From JANMZR01 sp040385875 (lineage in GTDB: Bacteria > Bacteroidota > Bacteroidia > Cytophagales > Spirosomataceae): DNA of 64,000 nucleotides. Under the pieces are notes generated by a model that saw only the letters and a list, made by a program, of their open reading frames with translations, searched no databases and was not told the DNA's origin. Positions 34,320-42,612 of the stretch are shown piece after piece. The position numbers and the translations under genes are program-made. Position 1 is the first letter of the stretch; each line of letters opens with the position of its first letter. The DNA lies in the NCBI GenBank assembly GCA_040385875.1, contig JAZKGO010000004.1:62001-126000 (forward strand). The letters are read 5' to 3'.

Positions 34320-35462
34320 TTATTTTAGTATTTCACGAGCTATTACCATTTTTTGTATTTCGGAGGTACCTTCATAAATTTGAGTAATTTTTGCATCCCG
34401 CATGAGTCGCTCAACATGAAACTCTTTTACATAGCCATATCCACCATGAATTTGTATCGCTTCGATACTTGAATCCATTGCCACTTTTGAGGCGAATAGT
34501 TTGGCCATTGCTGCGGATTTTACATAATCACGACCAGCATCTTTATCCAATGCAGCTTGAATACATAGTAAACGAGCCGCCTCAATTTGAGTAGCCATAT
34601 CAGCTAATTTATGAGCAATTGCTTGGTGTTCATGAATTAATTTTCCGAAGGCCTTTCTTTCTTTTGAATATTTTAAAGAAAGCTCAAGTGAGCCAGATGC
34701 AATGCCTAAGGCTTGCGAAGCAATGCCTATTCGGCCTCCGTTCAAGGTCGACATGGCAAATTTGAACCCAAAACCATCCTCACCAATTCTATTTTCTTTA
34801 GGTATTTTTACGTCTGTGAACATCAAAGAATGAGTGTCAGAGCCTCTTATTCCCAGTTTATGTTCTTTTTTGCCAATCAGAAAGCCTTCCATTCCTTTTT
34901 CCACAATGAGGCAATTGATGCCCTTATGGCGGAGTTCGGGGTGGGTTTGTGCCATTACCAAATAAGTATTGGCCCTTCCTCCATTTGTAATCCAATTTTT
35001 AGTACCGTTTAATAAGTAATAGTCTCCTTTATCCTCAGCAATTGTACGCTGGGAGGTAGCATCTGAGCCAGCTTCTGGTTCTGATAAACAAAATGCTCCA
35101 ACATGTTCGCCAGTTGCCAACTTTCTCAAGTATTTATCTTTCTGAAATTCGTTTCCATATTTCTCCAACCCCCAGCAAACCAACGAATTATTAACAGAAA
35201 CTATCACGGAGGCCGAGGCATCCACTTTCGATAATTCCTCCATGGCCAAAACATAAGAAACGGTATCCATCCCACCACCACCATATTGTTCGGAAACCAT
35301 CATTCCTAAAAAACCTAATTGGCCCATTTTTTTCACAAGTTCATCTGGGAAATATTCCTGATCATCTCTTTCAATAACGCCTGGGAGCAACTCTTTTTGG
35401 GCAAAATCTCTCGCTGCATCTCTTACAGCTAGCTGTTCCTCTGAAAAATCAAAATTTATCAT
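34320..35462 (-). CDS. Acyl-CoA dehydrogenase (short/branched-chain type)
   Basis: This 380-residue FAD enzyme catalyses alpha,beta-dehydrogenation of an acyl-CoA, passing electrons to ETF. It has the family signatures FCLSEPEAGSDA, YLLNGTKNWITNGG, RIGIASQALGIA, and the C-terminal block IQIHGGYGYVKEFHVERLMRDAKITQIYEGTSEIQ with the usual catalytic Glu in IYEGT. Length is normal. The pattern resembles butyryl- or short-branched-chain enzymes, but chain-length preference cannot be settled by eye. It is a single gene. Confidence 0.94.
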   Translation of the reverse strand: MINFDFSEEQLAVRDAARDFAQKELLPGVIERDDQEYFPDELVKKMGQLGFLGMMVSEQYGGGGMDTVSYVLAMEELSKVDASASVIVSVNNSLVCWGLEKYGNEFQKDKYLRKLATGEHVGAFCLSEPEAGSDATSQRTIAEDKGDYYLLNGTKNWITNGGRANTYLVMAQTHPELRHKGINCLIVEKGMEGFLIGKKEHKLGIRGSDTHSLMFTDVKIPKENRIGEDGFGFKFAMSTLNGGRIGIASQALGIASGSLELSLKYSKERKAFGKLIHEHQAIAHKLADMATQIEAARLLCIQAALDKDAGRDYVKSAAMAKLFASKVAMDSSIEAIQIHGGYGYVKEFHVERLMRDAKITQIYEGTSEIQKMVIAREILK

Positions 35463-35847
35463 TTCTTTTTAATTTGTTGATGGCATAAAAATAATTAATA
35501 TTAGATGAGAATTTAACATTTAGAAAGGATTTATTTTCAATAATCTACAAGTTAAAATCTTAAAAAAATCCATATTTTATTTAGTAATAACTATTACAGG
35601 AGAATTTTTAAAATAAGGTTTATATTAGTAGTTATATGATTTTTCATAGAAAATAAGTGCAAATTGTCTATTTTGAAGTCAAAATATTTACCATTTAGCC
35701 TTTTTATAATTGAAAATTCGAATGAATTTTGTTATTTTGCAATCCGTTTTTAGTATTTATTTTGATTAAAGGCAAAAATAAAAGATTGTTTCTTGCATTT
35801 TTTTGAATATTTTTTTGAAGTTAACTTAAAATTATACCATTTCTCGC
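35463..35847. other. Divergent intergenic region
   Basis: This 385-bp AT-rich spacer separates the acyl-CoA dehydrogenase from the PhyH-type dioxygenase. I see no ORF and no promoter with both consensus boxes; only near-matches to the -7 box (for example TATTTTG near 35734). Confidence 0.4.
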
Positions 35848-36663
35848 ATGAAAAAATTCGAGTATAAAACATTCCAGCTAGGAGATAAATTAACAACTGA
35901 GCAACTCGAATATTTTGATAAATTTGGGGTGATTCAATTCAAAAACTTTATCAATAAAGAAACTGTTCAATTGTTTTTATCCGAGCTCAAAAAAATCGAA
36001 GAAAGCTGGATTGAGCAAGGAATTGAAAAAATAAATGGCACTCCACTAAAATTTGGTAAAGACGAGAAGGGTAATAAAATGATTCAAAGAATGTGTTTTG
36101 CCAATCAGTACAGTGATGTTTTGGCTGAGTTTTTGAAAGATCCTAGATTCACAATTCTCTTTGAATTATTGAAACCTTATGAAGGTCGAATGGGAAGGGA
36201 TGAAAAAGATGGGCTGGTATTTAACCACTATATCAACCAACCCAATAGTAAGTTTTCACAAATGGGATGGCATACCGATAGCCCTAGAGATTTGTTTTTG
36301 GGTCAAAAAATATTGCCAATGCTTAATGTCGGTATACATTTGGACAATTGCCCATTTGAAAATGGCGGACTAAGAGTGTTGCCAGGGACACATACTCAAA
36401 GCAAATTAAAGTTGCTATTTGGAAAAAAACAATTTATAGACCATCGCCCAGATGATCGTGAAGTTGGTTTTAGCGTAGATGCGGGTGATTTGACAGTACA
36501 CGACGGTCGCTTATGGCATCGGGTGGAAGTATCTCCTAATTTCGGAGAAAAATCCCGACGAAGAGTGATGTATATTCCAATTATTACTGGTAAATATATG
36601 CCAAAGGATGCAAACAGTAAAACACCATTTTACCATAGATTTGCCAAACTAGTTTCTAAATAA
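35848..36663 (+). CDS. Phytanoyl-CoA dioxygenase (PhyH) family protein
   Basis: This 271-residue Fe(II)/2-oxoglutarate-dependent dioxygenase has the first iron ligands in GWHTDSPRDLF (HxD), the distal His in DGRLWHRVEVSPN, and GGLRVLPGTHTQSK between them. A conserved Arg after the distal His (SRRRVMY) should bind 2-oxoglutarate. Family members hydroxylate lipids or small molecules; the substrate is unknown. The start is an ATG. It is a single gene ending in a bidirectional terminator. Confidence 0.9.
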   Translation: MKKFEYKTFQLGDKLTTEQLEYFDKFGVIQFKNFINKETVQLFLSELKKIEESWIEQGIEKINGTPLKFGKDEKGNKMIQRMCFANQYSDVLAEFLKDPRFTILFELLKPYEGRMGRDEKDGLVFNHYINQPNSKFSQMGWHTDSPRDLFLGQKILPMLNVGIHLDNCPFENGGLRVLPGTHTQSKLKLLFGKKQFIDHRPDDREVGFSVDAGDLTVHDGRLWHRVEVSPNFGEKSRRRVMYIPIITGKYMPKDANSKTPFYHRFAKLVSK

Positions 36664-36684
36664 TTCTTGAAAAACTATTTTTCA

Positions 36685-36720
36685 AAAAAGCCTGATAATT
36701 AGATGATTATCAGGCTTTTT
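36685..36720. terminator. Bidirectional intrinsic terminator
   Basis: A perfect 15-bp stem (36685-36699 with 36706-36720) around a 6-nt loop has A and T tracts at its ends. It serves the PhyH-type gene, and on the other strand it overlaps the last codons and stop of the NRDE gene. Confidence 0.9.
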
Positions 36721-37406
36721 TTATGGCTATCCAACAAGTCATAATAGGTAAATCTAATGCCATTATCCAAGTTTTCAATTTGGCTGATGCATTGAGTGAT
36801 TGTGCCATCATTCCGCTTCATGATTAAATTGTTTTCAATACTTCCAATATCAGTAAATCTATGAAAATCAATTAATTGAGTATAATCCGGGTTTGGATTA
36901 TTTGATAAGTATTGGTAAAATAATTCAGCCCTTTTTTGACGGATTGCTTGATTGTATAAGGTGCATGACGACCAGATTTGAGCCTCATTCCATATCAAGT
37001 TTTGAACATCCAATTTTAGCCCATTCCATACAAGTTGAAATATATTTTTTGCTTCATTTTCAATGAAAATTAAAGTAAAGTTTTCAATCCCATCAAAATT
37101 ATTATTGCATAATAGTTCAAAGTTTTGATGATTAAAAAAATCCAAAATCACATGACCTCTGCTTTTAAAGTAGCTTTCTTTTGGAACATGTTTTTCAAAG
37201 GCACCATTTAATAAACATAAAGTATATTTTTGGCTGGTGGCTATCCAAGTCCCTTCTGCTTTTGCATCTTTTGGGTAATAAATTGAACTGCCTCCTGCGT
37301 GATATTTTTTCGGGGCTAATGCCTTTGGTCTGCTGCTGTTTTCATCTCGATTATTGGTTAAAATAAAACCATTGGAAGCCGTTGGGACGAAAGTGAGCAC
37401 ACACAT
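36699..37406 (-). CDS. NRDE (TANGO2-like) family protein
   Basis: This 235-residue protein begins MCVLTF and contains TNNRDE, the motif that names the family, and Cys2 as a possible N-terminal nucleophile. The family includes TANGO2, linked in eukaryotes to membrane and haem or lipid homeostasis. No bacterial function is settled. The stop codon lies inside the terminator hairpin, so the last residues are encoded by the stem. It is 11 bp downstream of the DinB-like gene. Confidence 0.88.
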   Translation of the reverse strand: MCVLTFVPTASNGFILTNNRDENSSRPKALAPKKYHAGGSSIYYPKDAKAEGTWIATSQKYTLCLLNGAFEKHVPKESYFKSRGHVILDFFNHQNFELLCNNNFDGIENFTLIFIENEAKNIFQLVWNGLKLDVQNLIWNEAQIWSSCTLYNQAIRQKRAELFYQYLSNNPNPDYTQLIDFHRFTDIGSIENNLIMKRNDGTITQCISQIENLDNGIRFTYYDLLDSHKKSLIII

Positions 37407-37417
37407 TTAGTTGAATT

Positions 37418-37930
37418 TTAGGCAGTTAAGGATTTGTTTTCTTGATATTGAATAGTTGAATAAGCCACTCCAAAATATTTTGGAACAATTATTTCTGGAT
37501 GTAATTCTTTGATAGCAATATTAATTATTGCTAAATGATGGATAGTGTGTTCTATTAAGTATGCCAATTCTCGCTCAAAAGAAGTTCCCACTTTTGTTTC
37601 GTTATTCAGGCCAAATGATACTACAAGAAATATTTTAGAATCATCTAAGTAGCTGTTGAGTTTTAGAAGAATTTGATCAATGTGCCAAATAGCATATTCC
37701 AAATCGGTTTCAATCCTTAAATCTCGATTTCGGTCATCATAATTAATCAGGTCATTTTCTTGCCCATAAAATAGACATTGATAAAACTCAATAATGTGGC
37801 GTGTATGCTGCCCAATACTTATTTCATTTAATATTTTCAGACTTTTTTTATAGTCAATACCCTCAAATTGCTCTAAAACGGCCTTTAGTTGATTGAGTAC
37901 TTCAATATTTGCAAGATTAATTATTTTCAT
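37418..37930 (-). CDS. DinB-like four-helix protein
   Basis: This 170-residue protein starts at the ATG at 37930, which overlaps the YceI stop by 4 bp (ATGA). It matches the DinB/YfiT fold: GQHTRHIIEFYQCL and HTIHHLAIINIAI carry the three histidines that usually bind a divalent metal. Some relatives are thiol transferases, including bacillithiol transferases, and bshA is in this window; linking this gene to bacillithiol is speculative. Confidence 0.8.
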   Translation of the reverse strand: MKIINLANIEVLNQLKAVLEQFEGIDYKKSLKILNEISIGQHTRHIIEFYQCLFYGQENDLINYDDRNRDLRIETDLEYAIWHIDQILLKLNSYLDDSKIFLVVSFGLNNETKVGTSFERELAYLIEHTIHHLAIINIAIKELHPEIIVPKYFGVAYSTIQYQENKSLTA

Positions 37931-38463
37931 TGTTTTATTGCGTTTATGAGTAGGTTTATGTTTACATCGTTGCTCATTCCGAATGTGTTGCCTCCTAAAT
38001 TCCAATCTTTTCTATTGATTTTCGCCGATCCCTTAAAAACCGCCTTTTCATTATTTATATTCACGGTAAAGGGTATTTTCAATGTTTTTGTAATCGATTT
38101 GATGGTTAAATTAAAATTACCAATGTATCCTTCTGCTGATTTTTCTATTTTAGCAGAGCTCATTTTTAATTTGGGAAACTTAACCACTTCAAAAAAATCT
38201 GACTTTTCTTTTAAATGAGTATTTCTCAAACTATTGTCGGTATCAATCGTCGCTGCTTCAACGGTACCTGAAATAGTGGCATTTTGGAGCTCATTAGGGT
38301 CAAAATTAATAATACCTTGAAAGCCTTTAAATTTGCCCTCTACTTTTATCCCCAACATTTTAGTGGTAAAACCAAAAGAAGAGGAAGTTGGTTTCCACAC
38401 CTGAGCCAAACTCATTTGTACCGCTAATAAAACTATTAGCCATACGAATATCGTATTTTTCAT
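37927..38463 (-). CDS. YceI family protein
   Basis: This 178-residue exported protein has a signal peptide (MKNTIFVWLIVLLAVQMSLA). The mature part is a lipocalin-like YceI barrel: SSFGFTTKMLGIKVEGKFKGFQG, the TIDTDNSLRNTHLKEKSDFF block and the C-terminal FKGSAKINRKDWNLGGN. YceI proteins bind isoprenoid or amphiphilic lipids in the periplasm. It overlaps the DinB-like gene and follows an outer-membrane protein gene by 8 bp. Confidence 0.92.
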   Translation of the reverse strand: MKNTIFVWLIVLLAVQMSLAQVWKPTSSSFGFTTKMLGIKVEGKFKGFQGIINFDPNELQNATISGTVEAATIDTDNSLRNTHLKEKSDFFEVVKFPKLKMSSAKIEKSAEGYIGNFNLTIKSITKTLKIPFTVNINNEKAVFKGSAKINRKDWNLGGNTFGMSNDVNINLLINAIKQ

Positions 38464-38471
38464 TTATAAAA

Positions 38472-39206
38472 TTAAAATTTTATTGATAACGCAACAAATG
38501 GCAATAATTGCTTTGACCTATAGCGGTCGTTATCAAAAGCCAGTTTTTTATCTGCAGTATACTCCAGAAATTGGAAACTTGCTCCTGCTCTAATTCCAAT
38601 TTTTTCAGAAATAAAATACCTGGCAAATATTTCTGAATTTAAAGATCCGATGTCAGAATCACTAATTAGAAGTAGATTGAACTTTGTGGGCGAAGCTATT
38701 ACACTTTTTCCATTATTTGATTTTCCGTCAGAGTCAGTCTCATTTCCTACAAAAATACCCCTTTGTTTTTTGCCAAATGTAAAGCCTATAGCATCAATAT
38801 TGAAACCGACTTCTATTTTTTTAGCTATGCTGTAACCCAATCTAATAGTTAAATTTAACGCATTGGTTTGAACATTATCTAGCTGCAAGGTATCAATTTG
38901 AGAATCAATGTCTTCGGAAAAAAGTGCTGCCAAGCTTGATTTACCTGAAGTAAGTGAGGCGGGAGCGGTTCTAAAATTCATTTTTTTTTCCTGTGCAAAA
39001 TAGCCAGTATACCTTAATCCGTAGCCTAATTTTAATTTACCTTTTTGACCCAGCCCAAATAGTTTCTCATAGCTCATTGCCGGTGAAAATCCCTTTTTCC
39101 CAGAAGCAATAGCTATGTCAAACGCTTCAAAACTATTTTCATTCTTTTGGGATAGCGTTTTATGTGCGATTACCAAGAAAAGAAACCCGTAAAAAACAAT
39201 CTTCAT
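38472..39206 (-). CDS. Predicted outer-membrane beta-barrel protein, family unknown
   Basis: This 244-residue protein has a signal peptide (FYGFLFLVIAHKTLSQ) and alternating beta-strand segments ending in an aromatic C-terminus (FVALSIKF), typical of outer-membrane barrels. KLGYGLRYTGYF, IRLGYSIAKKIEVGFNIDAIGF and IGIRAGASFQFLEY are strand-like. It heads a three- or four-gene unit with YceI, DinB-like and NRDE genes. Role unknown. Confidence 0.75.
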   Translation of the reverse strand: MKIVFYGFLFLVIAHKTLSQKNENSFEAFDIAIASGKKGFSPAMSYEKLFGLGQKGKLKLGYGLRYTGYFAQEKKMNFRTAPASLTSGKSSLAALFSEDIDSQIDTLQLDNVQTNALNLTIRLGYSIAKKIEVGFNIDAIGFTFGKKQRGIFVGNETDSDGKSNNGKSVIASPTKFNLLLISDSDIGSLNSEIFARYFISEKIGIRAGASFQFLEYTADKKLAFDNDRYRSKQLLPFVALSIKF

Positions 39207-39518
39207 AAGTCGATAGTACTTTAAAATCGTGAAGGTAAAAGAACAGAATTAAACTAGTTAAATAGATTTAATCATATCACTATAAAAAAATTATAATATA
39301 AAATTAGTTTCATGGGGCTGGGCCATTTGTCATGAGGCTGACGTAATCAATTAATATCATTTAAAACTTAAGATGACTAGGTAATAGAGGATTTTATTTC
39401 AAACAATCAGCAGTTGACAATTATCAATTAAGTTCAATAGATTTTCCATTTGTAAATCAATCGTTTTTAATCAAATAGTGCTTGATTTAAAAATTTTCAA
39501 TAAAAAATAATAAAAAAT

Positions 39519-39534
39519 ATTTACAATTGTAAAT
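39519..39534. promoter_or_regulatory. Perfect 16-bp palindrome, operator candidate
   Basis: ATTTACAATTGTAAAT is self-complementary over 16 bp. Its right half is repeated at 39450-39459 (TTGTAAATCA), and TTTACAATT recurs at 39538, so at least three half-sites or sites lie within 100 bp upstream of the sigma-54 activator gene. Confidence 0.45.
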
Positions 39535-39612
39535 CAGTTTACAATTATTTACTATATTGCGTTTAGTTTTAACACTACAGGTATTAATTTTTTTGAAGCG
39601 TAAACCTAAAAC

Positions 39613-39660
39613 AATTACTAAGAGGAGTTGAATTTTAGAATGAAATTTCTCTTAGTGATT
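39613..39660 (+). promoter_or_regulatory. Leader hairpin just before the sigma-54 activator
   Basis: The 12-nt arms (39613-39624 and 39649-39660) pair at 12 positions with one G-U pair; the loop is 24 nt. The hairpin ends 16 nt before the start codon at 39677, where it could influence translation or mRNA stability. Confidence 0.4.
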
Positions 39661-39676
39661 ACTAAAAATTAAAAAT

Positions 39677-40675
39677 ATGCCTAAATTATTAATTGTTGAT
39701 GACGAAAAAAGTATACGCTCAGCCATGAGGGATATCCTTGAGTTTGAAGATTACGAAGTGGATGAGGCTCAGAATGGTGAGCAAGGATTAAAAATGATTG
39801 AGAATGATAATTATGATGTAGTGCTTTGTGATATAAAAATGCCTGCAATGGATGGCTTGGAAATGCTTTCAAAGGCAGGGAATTTGGGAAAGCATACTCA
39901 ATTTATAATGGTTTCAGCATTTAGCGACCCTGAAACGATCAATAAAGCAACACAATTAGGAGCTTTTGATTTTATATCCAAGCCCCCAGATTTGAACAGG
40001 CAACTCAATTCAATTAAAAATGCAATTGAAAAATCAGAAGCGGTGAAATCAGCTGAAATAGCTACTTTTCCTAGTTCAGATTTTGAAAATGAGATAATNN
40101 NNNNNNNNNNNNNNNNNNNNNNNNNNNNNNNNNNNNNNNNNNNNNNNNNNNNNNNNNNNNNNNNNNNNNNNNNNNNNNNNNNNNNNNNNNNNNNNNNNAA
40201 GTTTGAACAGGCGGAAGGGGGCACTCTCTTTTTGGATGAAATTGGTGATATGAGTCTCTCAGCTCAGGCCAAAGTGCTTCGTGCTTTACAAGAAAATAAA
40301 ATTTCAAGAGTAGGGGGCGAAAAAGATATTAAAGTGAACGTAAGAATTATCGCAGCTACTAATAAGGATCTCGCCAAGGAAATCGAAAATGGTAATTTTA
40401 GAGAGGATCTTTATCATCGGCTCAACGTTATTCCAGTAAAAGTGCCAGCTTTATCGAGTAGGAGGGAGGATATTCAAGTACTAATAAGCCGATTTTTGAT
40501 TGATTTGGCTAATCAGTACCATACTTTTCCAAAGAAAATTTCAAATAGTGCCATTAAATATCTTCAAGAAATGCCTTGGACGGGCAACGTGCGTGAATTA
40601 CACAATGTTGCTGAGAGATTAATGATTATGTGTGAAAAGGAAATCACTTTGGAGGATGTTCAGGCTTATACCTAA
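39677..40675 (+). CDS. Sigma-54-dependent response regulator without DNA-binding domain, interrupted by a scaffold gap
   Basis: The N-terminal receiver (LLIVDDEKSIRSAMRD; phospho-acceptor Asp52 in VLCDIKMP; Lys in FISKPPD) is followed by an AAA+ sigma-54 interaction domain. The visible part after the gap begins KFEQAEGGTLFLDEIGDMS (Walker B) and includes the sensor and arginine-finger region up to NVRELHNVAERLMIM. The protein ends there, without a Fis-type helix-turn-helix. A run of 100 N (40099-40198) replaces the Walker A and GAFTGA loop; about 85-90 residues should be there. The restored length would be about 385 residues. It is a stand-alone gene with its own terminator. Confidence 0.9.
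   Translation: MPKLLIVDDEKSIRSAMRDILEFEDYEVDEAQNGEQGLKMIENDNYDVVLCDIKMPAMDGLEMLSKAGNLGKHTQFIMVSAFSDPETINKATQLGAFDFISKPPDLNRQLNSIKNAIEKSEAVKSAEIATFPSSDFENEIXXXXXXXXXXXXXXXXXXXXXXXXXXXXXXXXXXKFEQAEGGTLFLDEIGDMSLSAQAKVLRALQENKISRVGGEKDIKVNVRIIAATNKDLAKEIENGNFREDLYHRLNVIPVKVPALSSRREDIQVLISRFLIDLANQYHTFPKKISNSAIKYLQEMPWTGNVRELHNVAERLMIMCEKEITLEDVQAYT
40099..40198. other. Scaffold gap inside the sigma-54 activator
   Basis: There are 100 N with no shared sequence at the flanks. By comparison with the family, roughly 255-270 bases are missing, so the N length is a placeholder. The lost part contains the Walker A motif and the sigma-54 contact loop. Confidence 0.85.
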
Positions 40676-40694
40676 CCTAATTTATCTTATTTAA

Positions 40695-40735
40695 AAAAAG
40701 CTCCTGGAATCCACATTTGGGAGCTTTTTCTTTTA
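40695..40735 (+). terminator. Intrinsic terminator of the sigma-54 activator
   Basis: AAAAAGCTCC (40695-40704) pairs with GGAGCTTTTT (40720-40729) over a 15-nt loop, followed by more T residues, 19 bp after the stop codon. Confidence 0.8.
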
Positions 40736-40886
40736 TATTTGAATTTGATGGTCTTATAAAAATAAAAAAGAATCGTCCCATTTTTATGATAGGGATTGCA
40801 ACTGTTATCCTAAGAATCTTCAAATACAAAATTTTGAAATTCAAAAAGACTTTTTCTTTCTATACATCTCAATTTTGAACTGCTCT

Positions 40887-41453
40887 TTATGAATTTGTCA
40901 AGATTTTCTCAATGACCGCTGGGAAGTGTTTATGCTCTAGCTTTTGCCCTTTCGCCGCAATATCCATCGCTGAGTCGTCCAAATTAATTTTGAAGCTAGC
41001 TTGAAAAATGATTGCTCCCTCATCATAAGCTTCATTTACAAAATGGATAGTAATCCCAGATTCTTTTTCCTTATTTTCGATTATAGCTTCGTGTACATGG
41101 TGGCCGTACATGCCTTTCCCGCCATATTTTGGCAAAAGCGCTGGATGCAAATTGATAATCTTGTTGGGGAAAGCAGCAATGAATGATTGGGGAATGAGCC
41201 ATAAAAAGCCTGCTAAAACTACCAAGTCGATATCATTTTTTAACAAAAATTTCAAAACATCCCCACTTCTATAGGCTTCTTTATCAAATACATAGCAGGG
41301 GATATTCAATTTTTTTGCCCTTTCAATTACTCCGGCATTTGGGTTATTGGTGAGGATTATCGATACAACTATGTTAGGGTTTTCTGCAAAATATTCAACT
41401 ATCTTTTCGGCGTTTGACCCACTACCTGAGGCAAATATGGCTATTTTTTTCAA
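40887..41453 (-). CDS. purN: Phosphoribosylglycinamide formyltransferase
   Basis: PurN transfers the formyl group of 10-formyltetrahydrofolate to GAR in purine synthesis. The 188-residue protein has IAIFASGSGSNAEKI at the N-terminus, the catalytic core INLHPALLPKYGGKGMYGHHVHEA with Asn and His, and the HFVNEAYDEGAIIFQ segment with the catalytic Asp. It begins at a TTG, the only start that keeps the N-terminal strand. It lies 18 bp downstream of the UbiA-type gene. No other pur gene is in the window. Confidence 0.95.
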   Translation of the reverse strand: MKKIAIFASGSGSNAEKIVEYFAENPNIVVSIILTNNPNAGVIERAKKLNIPCYVFDKEAYRSGDVLKFLLKNDIDLVVLAGFLWLIPQSFIAAFPNKIINLHPALLPKYGGKGMYGHHVHEAIIENKEKESGITIHFVNEAYDEGAIIFQASFKINLDDSAMDIAAKGQKLEHKHFPAVIEKILTNS

Positions 41454-41471
41454 TTGATTACTAATTAAAAT

Positions 41472-42323
41472 TTATACAAAAATCATACTTATTACACCAA
41501 AAAACATAATAATTTTCAAAAAAGTACTTAAAAAATGAAAATCAGCAATTGACACCGAAAGCCTAAGTTTGAGTTGGAATTGAATGAACAATCCTAGGAA
41601 AATTAGCGTGATAAGTATTGGAAAATGAATTTTAAGAAATAATAAGTAAAAAAATGAAACAACAAAAGCTAGAAATAGTATTTGGACAATCGCTTTTGTT
41701 TTTTCAATGCCTAAAATAATTGGGATCGTTCGGCAATTGGCAATTTTATCTCCTTCCATGTCTTCGATGTCTTTTACAATTTCTCTAATCAGGCTAATAA
41801 AAAATGCAAAATAGCAATACAAATAGAGTGAATTATTCTCTGTTTGAAAATAATAAGCAATCACTAAAAAGGGTATGGCAGTATAAATTGAGACTATTAG
41901 GTTGCCCAAAAAGGGTTGTTTTTTTAAATAATAGGAGTACCACCACAAAATAATAATGCTACCTAAAAAGAAAATAGCTAATTTAAGATTCAACGAATAA
42001 ATTAAAATTAGAGCAACAATATTGAGTAGAAAATAAGTTGAAATAGCCGCATTCTTACTTATCGTTTTACCAATAATTACTTTATCCTTTTTGTTTGTTT
42101 TGTCAATTTCCACATCGTAGTAATCATTAATCAAGTAGCCTGAAGCTGTAATTAGGAGTATCGAAAATACAAGAAAATTAAATTTTTTATCAAGTAATGG
42201 CACAAATGAAAAAACATTTCGATGGACCAAAAACCCATTAATCAAATATAAATTGATAGCCAACAGTAAAATATTAGGCCAGCGAATAAGCTTAAAAAAG
42301 AAAATAATGTTTTGAAATACCAT
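41472..42323 (-). CDS. UbiA-superfamily prenyltransferase, geranylgeranylglycerol-phosphate type
   Basis: This 283-residue polytopic membrane protein (eight to nine helices) has the two Asp-rich metal/prenyl-diphosphate sites of UbiA enzymes: NDYYDVEIDKTNKKD (about residues 66-80) and DIEDMEGDK (about 188-196). The pattern matches the Bacteroidota group annotated as geranylgeranylglycerol-phosphate geranylgeranyltransferase, related to archaeal lipid enzymes, rather than quinone or haem enzymes. The product in this organism is not established. It is upstream of purN on the same strand. Confidence 0.82.
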   Translation of the reverse strand: MVFQNIIFFFKLIRWPNILLLAINLYLINGFLVHRNVFSFVPLLDKKFNFLVFSILLITASGYLINDYYDVEIDKTNKKDKVIIGKTISKNAAISTYFLLNIVALILIYSLNLKLAIFFLGSIIILWWYSYYLKKQPFLGNLIVSIYTAIPFLVIAYYFQTENNSLYLYCYFAFFISLIREIVKDIEDMEGDKIANCRTIPIILGIEKTKAIVQILFLAFVVSFFYLLFLKIHFPILITLIFLGLFIQFQLKLRLSVSIADFHFLSTFLKIIMFFGVISMIFV

Positions 42324-42612
42324 CTAATAATTAATCAAAAGACAAATCTCGTATGTTTCAGATTGATAATCTTAATTAATTTTGATTTTGTTTGGATAAA
42401 AATCTTAATTTTTGTGTTATACCTCTAATACTTATAAGTAGAAACAAAAATTATGGTGGAAATTTAGAATTGAGTCGCCATTCACATTAATATTCAAAAA
42501 TAGACGAATGAAATGCCCATAATTAAGTCTTTGAATACAAACCAAAGATGTCCGCAGGATTCTGTGAAAATATTGTGCATTCCAAGAGACCTTAAAAAAC
42601 ATTTATATATTC

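Larger units (their letters stand above)
39207..39676. promoter_or_regulatory. Regulatory region upstream of the sigma-54 activator
   Basis: This 470-bp region holds a perfect 16-bp palindrome (39519-39534), an exact decamer repeat TTGTAAATCA (39450-39459 and 39527-39536), two TTTACAATT copies (39520-39528 and 39538-39546) and a leader hairpin (39613-39660). I see no ORF or sigma-54 promoter in it. Confidence 0.5.
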
